Source: Phaeoceros laevis (lineage: Eukaryota; Anthocerotophyta; Anthocerotopsida; Notothyladales). From it: a stretch of 64,000 bases of DNA. A program made the translations under genes and the position numbers. The stretch covers positions 409,821 through 473,820 of the forward strand of contig JBNGIQ010009488.1 in the NCBI GenBank assembly GCA_049999765.1, in the 5' to 3' direction. Shown here piece after piece: positions 36,385 through 47,600 of this stretch (its first letter is position 1; every line of letters starts with the position of its first letter). The notes under the pieces are model-generated. The model made no database searches. It was not told the DNA's origin and saw only the letters and a program-made list of their open reading frames with translations.

Positions 36385-39063
36385 GTGACGGGTGTATCCT
36401 ACGACTTTATTCAGACGATGGTAGTAAGGTTCCCCACATTGGCTGAAGTGCAGCCAATGTATGCGAAGTCGTGTCTGATGCCATCCACTTGTGTGCTTCT
36501 TAGAGGAAGTCTCGGCATCGGTGCACATCCCCTAACCACGTTGATAAATCCCAACCACTCCATTCTGGTGTACCAGGCCCTTCCAGAAATTCGCGCTTCC
36601 CGCTATCGGCATCGACAAGCCCTGTGGCCGCGAAGGCAAGGATTGTTCGATGCATTGTTAGCAGCACGACAGGCGGAGCCGATGGTGGCGGAAGAAGTGG
36701 GTGCCGGGGGTGGATGTGGTGGCACGGGGTGCGGTTCATGCGGTACCGGCGACTCCCTCAGGGGAGCTGCTGCCGCGACTTCGTGCTGCTCTCCTGAGGA
36801 CTTCGGGATACCACCCGCCGCCGTCGATTCTGGCAGAAGGTCTCCCGTCCCGAGAGTACGGCGGTTGCAATTGAAGACCGAGTTGCTTGGAGGTAGGCTT
36901 CAATGCGCTGCCGCAGCTGGGATGGTAGCTCCAGGCAGGCAAGGGTAGCTTATGGGGTGACTTGGCTGCAGACACAGAGGAGGGTGACAAGGAGGAAGCC
37001 CAGCCCACTGCCAGCGGACAAGAATTGGATGACGGCAAGTTCGACTGGACTTCGCAGTGGTATCCTATTTTCGTGGCGGGACACTTGGACAAGCGACTGC
37101 CCCACCCAGCCACCGTTATCGGTAGGGATTTCGTGGTCTGGTGGGATCGAAATGGAGATAGCTGGCAGATTTTCGACGACAGGTGCCCGCATCGGCTTGC
37201 CCCGCTCTCGGAAGGCAGAATTGGAGAGGATGGGCATTTGCACTGCTCTTATCACGGGTGGGCCTTTGCCCCTTCCACCGGATCATGCTCCTTGATACCT
37301 CAGGCTCCTGCAGATCGGCCCACGGTGAGGACATTGGTATCCCGTCTCTTGTCCAGCACTTGATGCTCACCGCAGACTGTGGTGCTGAGATGCGTGCTGC
37401 TGCAGCTCAAGGAGTCCAAAAAAGCGTGCGCCACGGTCTACCCGAGCACTGTGCATCAAGGCATGCTGTGGGTTTGGCCGGATGCTTCGGAGGGTGCCCA
37501 GGAGCGTGCCGCTGCCAATCCCCCTCCTACTGCTCCGGAACTGGACGACCCAGATTTTGTATACGGCTTTATGTTGGCGGACCTGGGCTATGGGTAATTC
37601 TGGTTGCTCTCTCTGATGCATCATACCAGAATGGTTGTTTCATATCTACTCCACGCTGTGCTAATGGTTTGCACGTCATCGAGTTGCAGTTACGATTCTT
37701 TGACAGAGAACCTTCTTGATCCAGCTCATGTCCCCTTTGCTCACCACAAAATCCAGGTACTGTTACCTACCATAACCACTTCCCTTCTGCCTTGGTTCCT
37801 CAGCTGTGCAATGTGGTGGTAATTCGCGTACTCCTTCCGTTTTGGGCAACCAGAGTCATAGGTCTCAAGGTCGACCCATTGACTTGAGAGTGCGAGGAAT
37901 TGCCAAGGAGGGTTTTGTTGGAGTGTCAACAACACGGGGTCCTGTACAGTTTCAAGCTCCATGCCTTGTCACATTAAGATCAACCCTTCCGCCTCTGCCA
38001 GCAAAACCTTCAAGGTAGGTTTCCACACCAATACGTTACCCTACCTCCCTGACTTTTATGGGCAACACCCCTCCTGCCTGTGTAATGTTCGGAAGCAGCA
38101 TGGCTAACTCTCTTGTGCTGGTGCTGCTCGGACGTAGCCCAGATTGGGGACGTTGAAGAAATACCTCCTGGGACAAGGGGGAAAGGATGAAAGCACGAGC
38201 AAACTGGGGAAACTAAGAAAGGTGTCGCTCCTATTCTACTGCGTTCCAGTAGCCCCTGGCAGGAGCAGGCTCATTGCTGCCATACCTCGAAACTTTATGA
38301 AGCAAGTCTTCCACTTAACTCCACGTTGGGTGACCCATCAAAATATGATGCTCCTCCTCGTTTCCGACCTCTACTTTCTCAACATCATGGCGAGTACCCC
38401 CTATCTGATTGTGCTTCTCGGTTCTGGCCACATTCATGCAGACTTTGTTCTTACAGTAAAGCAAACATGAGCTCTGCGCAGGAACGCACCATTGAACAGC
38501 TTGGCGGGAACAAAAACTGGTCTAGAGCTTGTTACGTCCCCACGGGATCCGATGCATGTGTGATCGCCTTCAGGAAGTGGTTGCAACAGTTCAGCGGCGG
38601 GAAGGTGGACTGGGGTGAGAAAGATGACATTCTGCCCCCGACTCCACCCAAGAAGCAGCTACTGGACAGGTAAGTCTTGAGTCATGTAAGTACTGTAGGT
38701 TCAGATGCTGTGGCTCTTTTAACAGAATCTATCATGGGACCATTCTTTCCCACCCTGTTGTTGACAGCACTACCTCTCCATGGTTGTGCATGCAGGTATG
38801 CTATGCATGTGGGGAAGTGTCCCCACTGCAGTCGGGCCCTGGCTCTGTTCAGAGTAGCAGAGACAGGGCTGCTCCTGCTCGCCTTCGCACTGGTGGCCCT
38901 CCTTGCTGCCTCAGGATCTAGCCCCAGGCTGTCTGGAGTAAGGAGCTACAGCTTGCTTCTGGCCCTGGTAGCGGTAGCCAGCTTCGCCTTGTCCAAGTTT
39001 CTGACTGGCTTCATATATAGGGCCTTCATTTTCAGGGACTATGTTCATGGTCTCATCAAGTAG
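36385..39063 (+). CDS. PTC52: PTC52/PAO-family Rieske non-haem oxygenase (intact copy B)
   Basis: Eight exons can be read. Exon 1 (from 36385 or a later ATG, 36478 or 36682, to 36892) is a plastid-transit-like leader. A 79-bp intron (36893-36971) restores frame into DTEEGDKEEAQ and GKFDWTSQWYP. The Rieske [2Fe-2S] ligands are intact: CPH (37184-37192) and CSYHGW (37244 on), spacing C-x-H-x17-C-x2-H. The mononuclear iron site follows (NLLDPAHVPFAHH). Next come DLRVRGIAKEGF, YCVPVAPGRSR, and the C-terminal C-x2-C block (HVGKCPHCSRALALFRVAETG) with two membrane helices. PTC52, PAO and TIC55 are inner-envelope or thylakoid oxygenases with this domain order; the overall pattern fits PTC52 best. 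Related enzymes oxidise (proto)chlorophyll-derived pigments. The exon 6 donor appears to be GC (38400). Subfamily is less certain than the fold. Confidence 0.88.
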
Positions 39064-42000
39064 GCTGGTTGCGCGTTAGGACTCACGCTGAGTTGCTGTT
39101 GACTAGCTAGTCTAGCTAGCGTTATTTATTGGATCGTCACCCCAATGATTGCACTTCAAGAGCCAAGTCCGATTGCACTTCAAGAGCCAAGTCCGACTAG
39201 CAGACTCTCAGTTCAAGTACCTGCTGCCTGCGGTAAATTGAGGTTCGGCCGTTGGAAAGTGTACTGGTGGAACCATGCCTAAGCTTTGCTGATCTTCTCG
39301 GTGGCAGTGTGGTATCCTACACACCGATCACTTTTTCTGCATGTATCAGTCCCAGCTTGTGCTTACGCTGGTCATAGGCTGTTGGGAAGTAATGTGACCG
39401 AATGAACGAAGTAACTTTTCGAATTGCATGAATGATTGACGGGAAGTCGCAAAGGTGAATGAACTGAACAGATGGATTAATGAATAGATGTGAATTGCAA
39501 ATAGTGCACAAAGGTAGCATAAAGCATTTCTAAGGTGGACGTGTGACCAACTGGTTTTCATGTAGACTGCGGCTACTTGCCCGGCGCAGCCTACAAGCCC
39601 GGATGTCAACCACACAACCATTTGGGGCGGCTACGTGCCCGGATGTCAACCACACGACGATTTGGGAGAGTGCAATAATGAATGAATTGAAGTATACTCT
39701 CCTTCCTTGAGTGGCCCAAACTGTGACGGCGCCTCCAACCACTTACTAACCCTAGAGTCCAAGGTCTTCATCCTCTAAAGAGGACCACTCGTCATTATTA
39801 GTTGGCATCGGAGTCTTCATCAACAATTAATGTCAATGTGGAAATCATTCTCACCTATTACAAGTGCTAGAGGATCATATTTCTTTTTTCCTTCACTTCA
39901 AGTACTCCTAGCATAAAAAATTATAGTAGTAGTAAAGTGCCGGGCTATACCAACTCCACAAGGGAATTGAGCACGCCACCATGTTTGTGACTTGCCTGTT
40001 AGCGAGCTACCTAGCTAGCCAGCTATGGTGGTTAAGCCATGTTAGTAGTAGTAGTAGCAAGGATTTCACTGTAATTTCACTATAATTTCACTGTAATTTT
40101 GAAAACCAATTGATAGAGCACATTGCCCTAAGTGGGTATTGAACCCCGGCCACCCCTTTGGGATGGCGGGGTTCTTTACCACTTGAATGTCCCCAAAGGG
40201 ACAATTGATACACATCCATTGCCATGCACATTTGATTCACATCATCACCATATGCTTCAGAGTCCTCGCTGAATTGGACGTAGTGAAACAATCTTCCTCT
40301 ATAATGTTGAGCAGCTGCAAGTTTTGCATCTTCCTCCAAAGCACAGTGTTGGGTTGTACTAGCAAGCCTCTTACCTCCAAATATAGCCAATGTAAAGCCA
40401 ATTGTTGTTAGCTGAACGCTCTTTACACCGGTATACCGATTTTGTTCGACTCCATTATGAAATTCATGTTATTTGCTTTTCTGAACAGGGATAATGGAGG
40501 CTGTGAATGAGTTAACCCTTAAAAGACCAGGGTTTCGAAACCCATGTAACCAAGGTTTCTATGCACAACTAATTTACCTGAGCGCCTCGACCTTGTAACG
40601 TGCCATTTTGGCCCCGTTTATATTTTGATGTTTGAGATGGTTCTTGAACTCCGATCGCTTTCAATGTTATACCGTTGGATAGAGCTTGACGAGCTTTATC
40701 CAACGGTAGATATTAATATTTTATAAAATATGTCGTGCAGTACAACACGTGAAAGAAATGTGCCCGTGGACCAAAAGGCCCCGTTATGGCCTATTGCTTC
40801 CTTAAGGGTTAAGGTCCATACCAAGCTAGGTTTTCCTCAATTTTGTTCAGACCCAAGAAGCATAATATGAAGGTTTGCCTTATTCCCCCACGTTCACAAG
40901 CAAGAAAAATTTTAAGCATAAAAAAAACTCAAAGAACACTGATTGTCCTTAGCACCTGTTTTATAGCCAACCCTGCAAGTTCCAATTGATGATGAAATAA
41001 TGCAAAAATAGGTTGGATTGGGCTATATCCTCTGGCACTGATGGGCACCCCCTTGAAGGTGACAAATGTACACTTGTTGGGGTCCAGTGCAATGGGCGCC
41101 AATTGTTGTTGTGCAAAATCTTTTGATGTAGCACCTAGTGCATACAAGGACAGAATATTGGTCAGAAACAATATTAAAAGTTGTTGTTGCAATCTGTCTT
41201 TTAGAAACCACTTTTCAATTCCAAGCTTGTTATACAATTTTAGCGAGCTTGTGTTGACGGAGCCAACTCGCTAATGGTAACTCCTAGTTGTGAGAGACTA
41301 TGAGGTCTTTTCTCATGCCGTTGTCCCACCACTTCAACCTTCTTGAACTCTAACTTGCCATTCTTGTCAATTCTAGTATTATGGAGATCCTATATATATC
41401 CTATATGTACATCATGACAAACATTTGAAGATCATCGTCCTTGAGATTTAGGTGACATGCGTCGTTTCACCCAGCTGCTTCAAGTAACTACCATTACTAC
41501 TAGTCTTCTTCATTTGAGTGGAACACTTTGTGCAAGATTCGAAACCAAGGAGCCTGATTATAACTAATTAAAGCATCCATGTTCCTTATGAAGTTTTGTC
41601 TTGGGCTTTGCTCAAATTTGCAATGGGCATACGGAAGTTCCTTGGTATCAAAGCTTGAATGAAATGTTTTACTCAATTGAATGTCATATTCTTGCAATAA
41701 GGAGGGTATTGAGGCTTGAAAACAATGACAAGAAGAAGAAGAAACTTATTTGCGTGCTCAATTGCACAATTGTTCATGTGTCTTGTGACAATACACTTGT
41801 GAGAGGGATATCCTATATAGCTTAGATTAGATTAATTTCGAGTCAAATAACATCCACACCCGACTCGCTAGTACATTTTACTTGACCCGAGGGTCACTCT
41901 TCTTGGCTGGAAGCCTCACAATAATTCAAAAGAGACGGGTGAATTGAGGTGTAACGTAACCTGAGCCACACAATAATTCAAAATAGACGGGTGAATTGAG

Positions 42001-42222
42001 GTGTGACGTAACCTGAGCCAGTGAGCCACGGTCATTGCCGCCAACGTTGGTGTCACACAATGACTCGAACGACTGCCGACTTGTGTCCCTTGAATTGCGC
42101 CATCATTAGAGCCTGCACAAACGTCTCCATCGGAATGAAAGGGTTCTAGAGCGAGAAATGAATTCAATTATTTTGAGTCGGAATGACATGTACCATCGAT
42201 TCGAGAGGGCTTGTGTCAAGAA
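39064..42222. repeat. Repeat-laden intergenic region
   Basis: A 3.2-kb AT-rich stretch without a supportable gene. It holds several short duplications: 39147-39194 (2 x 24 bp), a diverged pair near 39.57-39.66 kb (shared core CCGGATGTCAACCACAC), about 40063-40099 (three 11-bp units near ATTTCACTGTA) and 41917-42020 (2 x 52 bp). It also holds a MITE candidate (40512-40812). A sequence around 40126-40205 has a weak B-box-like string on the minus strand and could be a decayed SINE. An open frame on the minus strand near 41.0-41.24 kb has no ATG and no family I recognise. Confidence 0.7.
40512..40812. mobile_element. piggyBac-type MITE candidate with TTAA ends and central hairpin
   Basis: The element begins TTAACCCTTAA (40512) and ends with its exact inverse, TTAAGGGTTAA (to 40812), a span of about 300 bp. 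Ends of the form TTAA-CCC...GGG-TTAA match the target site and terminal bases of piggyBac transposons. Inside lies a near-perfect palindrome at 40670-40708 (arms TACCGTTGGATAGAGCTT against TACCGTTGGATAAAGCTC). It has no coding capacity, so it would be non-autonomous. Confidence 0.6.
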
Positions 42223-43600
42223 CGAGAAACGTGTCCCGTTTCGCTATCATGACAGAGCACCGACTGTTCCAATTGACCTGTAGCGAGTTAGTTGCCTTTC
42301 ACGCGACACAGGATAGGGCGACTAGTCTGCTAATGCCGTGGCCGCTTAGTCCGGCGGAGGCTGTCGCCGTTTGCGCGCTGTCCCAATTCCCTGCTGGCCA
42401 GGGAATTCGGCGCCCCGCCGGCTGCTGATGTAGGTTGGAATTGTGAAAATTGCGTGCCACTCAGCACATATTCGACGGTATCCTCTACACAAGGGGACTC
42501 TGAACATATGCCAGCCCAAAGTACGCTCTTGGCATTTTGGTGAGCTCAATCTCTTACAGATGATCTTGCGTGATTATAGACCTATACATTGACGTTGCCA
42601 AAAGCACTTTGCCGCTGTTGCAATCTTACAGACAGTTGCTCCTGGGGTAGGTTGTACTCATTCATGCCTTCTTCACCTTGTCTTCAGGCCTATAGCTATG
42701 TAGCGATTGCTCCTCTTCATGCTCCACGCTGTGGCTAATGGTTTACACGTCGTCCAGTCTGCTGGTATGATTCTTTGACAGAGAACCTTCTTACTCCATC
42801 CCATGTCCCCTTCGCTCACCACAAAATCCAGGTACTGTCACCTGCCATCACTGCTTCCCTTCTTGTCTTGGTTCTTCAGCTGTGCAGTGTGGTGGTAATA
42901 CGCGTGCTCCGTCCTTTTTGGGCAGCCATATGTCTCAAGGTCGACCAATTGACTTGAGAGTGCGAGGAATCGCCAAGGAGGGTTTTGTCGAAGTGTTAAC
43001 TACATCGGGTCCTGAACAGTTTCAAGCTCCATGCCTTGTCATATTAAACTCAAGCCTCCCACTTCTGCCAGCAAAACCTCCCAGTTAGGTTTCCATACCA
43101 TCACGTTAGCCCACCTCTTCTCATTGCATGGGCAAGACCTCCCCTGCGTGTGTTGTTCCGAAGCAGCAGGGCTAGCTCTCTTGTGCTGGTGCTGCTTGGA
43201 AGTTGCCCAGATTGGAGACGTCGAAGGCATAGCTTCTGGGACAAGGTGAAACGGATGAGAGTAGCATGAGCAAGCTTGGAGAAACTAAGACGCTCCTATT
43301 CCACTGCGTCCAGTAGCCCCAGGTCCGGCAAGAAGCAGGCTCTTTGCTGCGCTACCTCGAAATTTTATGAGGCGGGCCTTCCACACAACTCCAACATGTA
43401 TGACTCATCAAAACATGATGCTCCTCCTCGTTTCCAACCTCTACTTTCTCAACATCAATTGTGAGTACCATGTGCTGCTCGGTTCTGGCCACATTCCTCT
43501 TACGTGATCTGATGCATGAGAGGCTCTCCCCGACTCCACCCAAGAGGCAGCTGCCGGACAGGTAGTAAGTCTTGCATAATATAAATACAGGTTTAGATGC
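42223..43600 (+). pseudogene. Chimeric fragment: PXA1 upstream DNA + PXA1 exon piece + PTC52-like copy C
   Basis: Three joined pieces, each matching another part of the window. 42223-42430 matches DNA just upstream of PXA1 (43664-44100, for example GAGAAACGTGTCCCGTT and CAATTCGGCGCCCCGCCGGC). About 42455-42690 matches PXA1 coding DNA at 45.58-45.80 kb ([11 protein letters not shown] readable, but with TGA at 42501-42503 where PXA1 has TGT). About 42740-43560 matches PTC52-like exons 4-8: LTENLLTPSHVPFAHHKIQ, DLRVRGIAKEGF, then decayed later exons. In the iron-site motif the conserved Asp is replaced by Thr (42793-42795). No Rieske domain is present, so this is not a working oxygenase. Confidence 0.8.
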
Positions 43601-44612
43601 TCTGGCTCTTCTAACAGAATCCATCATGGTACCATCCAGTGGCATTCCAGCCTGTGTACACAGCGAGAAACGTGTCCCGTTCCGTTACCATTAGAGCAAT
43701 GGGAACAGAGCACGCGCCGTCGCACTTTTCCGGTTCACCTCGTGTTCCTTGGCCCAGAACCACCGTGGGTTGCCCTGCACGCGACACACGATTGGACGAT
43801 TGGACGATTGGACGGTTGCAGTCTTGCTAGCAGTCCATTTTGGCTCGGCAAATTAGACAATGCGATTAAAAGGCATGAATGGCGCTTCGCCCACATCGCG
43901 CCGGCCGGGACAGAAGCAGGCGAGCGAGCTTCCCCTCAAGAGCCCGGGATTCGTTGCAAAGATGCCGTGACTGAGCGAGGCACGCACCCGCTCCGTATCC
44001 CGTTCCGAACGCCGTGGCCGCTTTAGCCCGGTGCCGCCCTTCGCGCGCTGTCCCAATTTCCTGTTGGCCTTGCAATTCGGCGCCCCGCCGGCTGCTGGGA
44101 AGGTAGTCTAGCTAATCCGCATAGCCGATTCGTGTCCCCGCTCCTGCCGGCCCGCAAATCCCCGGCTCATCAGCCGCTGTTTCCCAGCTGCGCCTATCCG
44201 GGCGCGTTGATTTGACGTGGCAACAGGGAAGGAGAAGTTCTAGGTTCGGCAGCAGCTAACGATGCCCTGGCGGGAGCCGGGATGAGGAGCTCCCGGCTGG
44301 CCCTGGATCTGGAGCACAGGCAAGCAATCAAAGATTGCTCTCAGATTGTTCTGCGCTCCTGTGCAATTGTGAAAATTGCGTGCCACCTCTTTCAGGGTGC
44401 TTGGGATTGGCAGTGAGGCGATTCAGCTTCCTTTCTTGCTGTTGTCCAGATGAGGCTGCAGGGCCGGCAGTGCCGAGGAAGCAGAATAATTGAGGCAGCA
44501 GGGCCGGATCCGTGAGTGCCTCGTACGCCTCAGCTGCAGCAGATCCGACGTCGCGTCCTTCGACCTACGGAAAGTGAGATTTTGTGGTGTGCAGCACAGT
44601 GGTTTCATCAAT
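43601..44612. promoter_or_regulatory. Region upstream of PXA1
   Basis: GC-rich DNA that includes the second copy of the duplicated block (43664-44100) and a small 8-bp tandem repeat (GATTGGAC, about 43790-43813). It should hold the PXA1 promoter and 5' UTR. The string GTGAAAATTGCGTGCCAC occurs here (about 44.37 kb) and at 42.44 kb. Confidence 0.5.
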
Positions 44613-47600
44613 ATGCCGACTCTGCAGCTACCGCAAGTTGTGCGGCGTCGCAGCACTGTGCTCAGCTCACGAAGGTAGGCGGCAGCTACGATGAAGAAGG
44701 ATTTTCTCCTGTCCCCGACTTCTGCGCTTTGCTGACCCCGGTTTGTACTCCTGAATGGATCCGCAGAAGGGCTTTTTTGCTAGCAGCAGCGCTTCTGGTT
44801 GGGGCTGGATTAGCTTACAATAGGTTGGGGGCCACCCGGAGACGGCCTCATGGAGCTGCACGCTCCAATGCTGATTCTAGGGTCTCCGGCCAAGGACCGG
44901 CCACAAAGAAGCGCAAGAGAGCCGGACTGAAGAACGTCAAGGCCCTTGCTAGGATTTTGCTTGCCCAGATTGGCACACAGGGCATGGCAAACCTCTTGTC
45001 TTTAGCAGGCATTGCAGTGAGTATCTAGCGGCTGCCGTTGTTCATCGTCTTGAGGACAGCCTTGGGAAGCACCTGGCCTTTTCGCTGAGGGTGAGATGGC
45101 TTGCAGGTCCTAAGAACAGCTCTGAGCAACAGGCTGGCGAGAGTCCAGGCATTCCTCTTCAGGGCGGCCTTCCTGAGAAGAGTACCGCTCTTCATGCGAC
45201 TTATTGCGGAAAATCTTATACTTTGCCTCCTGCAGTCCACACTCATCACCACAGCAAAATACCTGGCAGGCAGTCTCAGCCTGAGGTGTTGCAAGATTCT
45301 GACGGATAGAGTTCATCGTGATTATTTTCAGGTGACCTGTCCAGCACTTCAGCTGCAAAGCTTTAGTTCTTCTGCTCATGCTGCACCTAGTCATCTGAGA
45401 TGAGGTCTTTACGTCTCCTGTGATATTTTTATGCAATTTTTTTGCAGAATATGACCTACTACAAGATGTCACATGTTGACCGTCGTATAACCAACCCAGA
45501 GCAGCGAATTGTCAGCGACATACCCAAGTTCAGTTTTTCGCTTTGTGACATCATGCAAGACAATTTGACTGCCATATTTGACGGTGTCCTCTATACATGG
45601 CGACTCTGTACATATGCCAGCCCCAAGTATGCTCTTGGCATTCTGGTGAGCTCATTCTCTTGCAGATGATCTTGCGTGGTTATAGGCCTGTACAGCGGCG
45701 TTGCCAAAATCACTTTGCCACTGTTGCAAACCTTACAGGCAGTTCCGCCTGGGATAGGTTGTACTCATCCATGCATTTTGCACCTATTTCTTCAGGCCTA
45801 TGTAGTGGGTGTAGGGAGCTTCACAACAGCTATTGCTCCTCCCTTCGGCAAGCTTACCTCAACTGAACAGCAGCTAGAAGGAGAATACAGACAGCTGCAC
45901 TCTAGAGTCCGGACTCAGTCAGAAAGCATGGCGTTCTATGGCGGCCAGGACAGGGAGGGGTCAATTATCCAGCAACACTTCAGGAAGCTTGTGAGGCACT
46001 TAAGCCGTGTGCTTCATACACAGTGGTGGTTTGGGATTATCCAGGACTTTTTGCTCAAGTATCTGGGAACAACCTTTGGAGCTGTCCTCATCATTGAGCC
46101 ATTTTTCTCTGGAAACCTGCGACCAGACGACACAACCATGGGTAGAGCTAAGATGCTGAGCAACATGCGTTATCACACCAGTGTGATAATTGCTATGTTT
46201 CAATCATTGGGGACTCTGGCCAGTTCCACAAGAAAATTAGCTCATTTGAGGTTAGAGACGCAAACTATTTTGTTTCTCTCTAGTTCTGGAAATGTCTTGT
46301 TTGAGGGGTCTGTATCGTAAGGTAAGGTTACCGACGGATGCTGGCTCCTCTCCAGTGGTTATGCAGATCGTATACAGGAGCTTTTGGTAGTGGCTAAGGA
46401 GCTGCACCTATCTGGTGATCATTGTGTCACTAAAAACAAGGACACTGGAAGCCATTTCAAGGAGGGAAAGGTCATCGAGTTTGAAGGAGTGAAGGTGCGA
46501 TGACCTTATTACCTACTATGTTGTTGGCAAGTCGACCGCTTTGAGCTTCATCTCGACTGATTATACATGGTCGCTGCCTGATGCAGGTTGTAACACCGAC
46601 TGGAGCTACACTAGTAGAAGATTTGACACTGAGAGTCGAACCTGGCACCAATTTGCTCATTACTGGTACTTCCCAATAAGTGCATGGGATGTATCTTGGG
46701 TTCATTGTCTCAATAGATTGCAGAAGATCTTGGTTGCAGAGTTCTGCTTCTGAACTTGCTAATGCCGTTCTACGCTCTCTGCAGGTCCGAATGGCAGTGG
46801 GAAGAGCTCTTTGTTCCGAGTTTTGGGTGGTCTTTGGCCATTGGTGGCTGGTCGTGTCACAAAGCCTGGAGTTGGGTCGGATTTGAGCCATGAGATATTC
46901 TATGTGCCTCAGCGGCCCTACATGGCAGTTGGAACACTGCGAGACCAACTCATCTACCCTTTGACTGCGGAGGAAGAAGTGCAACCACTGTCTGTTGAAG
47001 GGATGCGGGACCTGCTGAGAAATGTAATGGGTGCTTTTTTCCAATCTTTTGTGTGAGCCACATGCAACGATTGCCCATGAGCATTTGTCTTAACAAAGGC
47101 TCTGTCTGCCAGGTGGATTTGGACTACTTGTTGGATAGATACCCACTAGAAGAAATCGTGAATTGGGGTGACAAGCTGTCTCTTGGTGAACAACAAAGAC
47201 TTGGGATGGCCCGATTGTTTTACCACAGGCCTTCCTTCGCCATTCTCGATGAGTGCACCAGTGCAGTAACAACAGACATGGAGGAGCGCTTTTGTGCCCA
47301 AGTCCGAGCTATGGGAACTTCATGTGTTACCATTTCCCATCGACCAGCCCTTGTTGCCTTCCATGACACTGTACTCTCACTGGACGGCGAGGGTGGCTGG
47401 AGTGTCCATCATAAAAGGTGAGCTTCAGACCATGACAGCTTCTAATTTGGCAGGTTTGATTGTTCGTTCCAGCACTGATATATTTTAATTTGCTCTGCAT
47501 TTGAAGGGGGCCTGCGTCTGATGTACATATTGAGGAGGTGGAGGATGAAGTGAATTCAGAACGTTCTCAAGATGCTTTGACAGTTAAAAGGCATTTTGCT

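Noticed and set aside
36893-36971. Frameshift in the leader of PTC52-like copy B
   Set aside because: A GTAGGC...CTGCAG intron of 79 bp restores the frame exactly, so no mutation is needed.
40929-41237. Minus-strand 102-codon frame that might be a retrotransposon remnant
   Set aside because: No ATG and no gag, protease, RT or integrase motif could be recognised.
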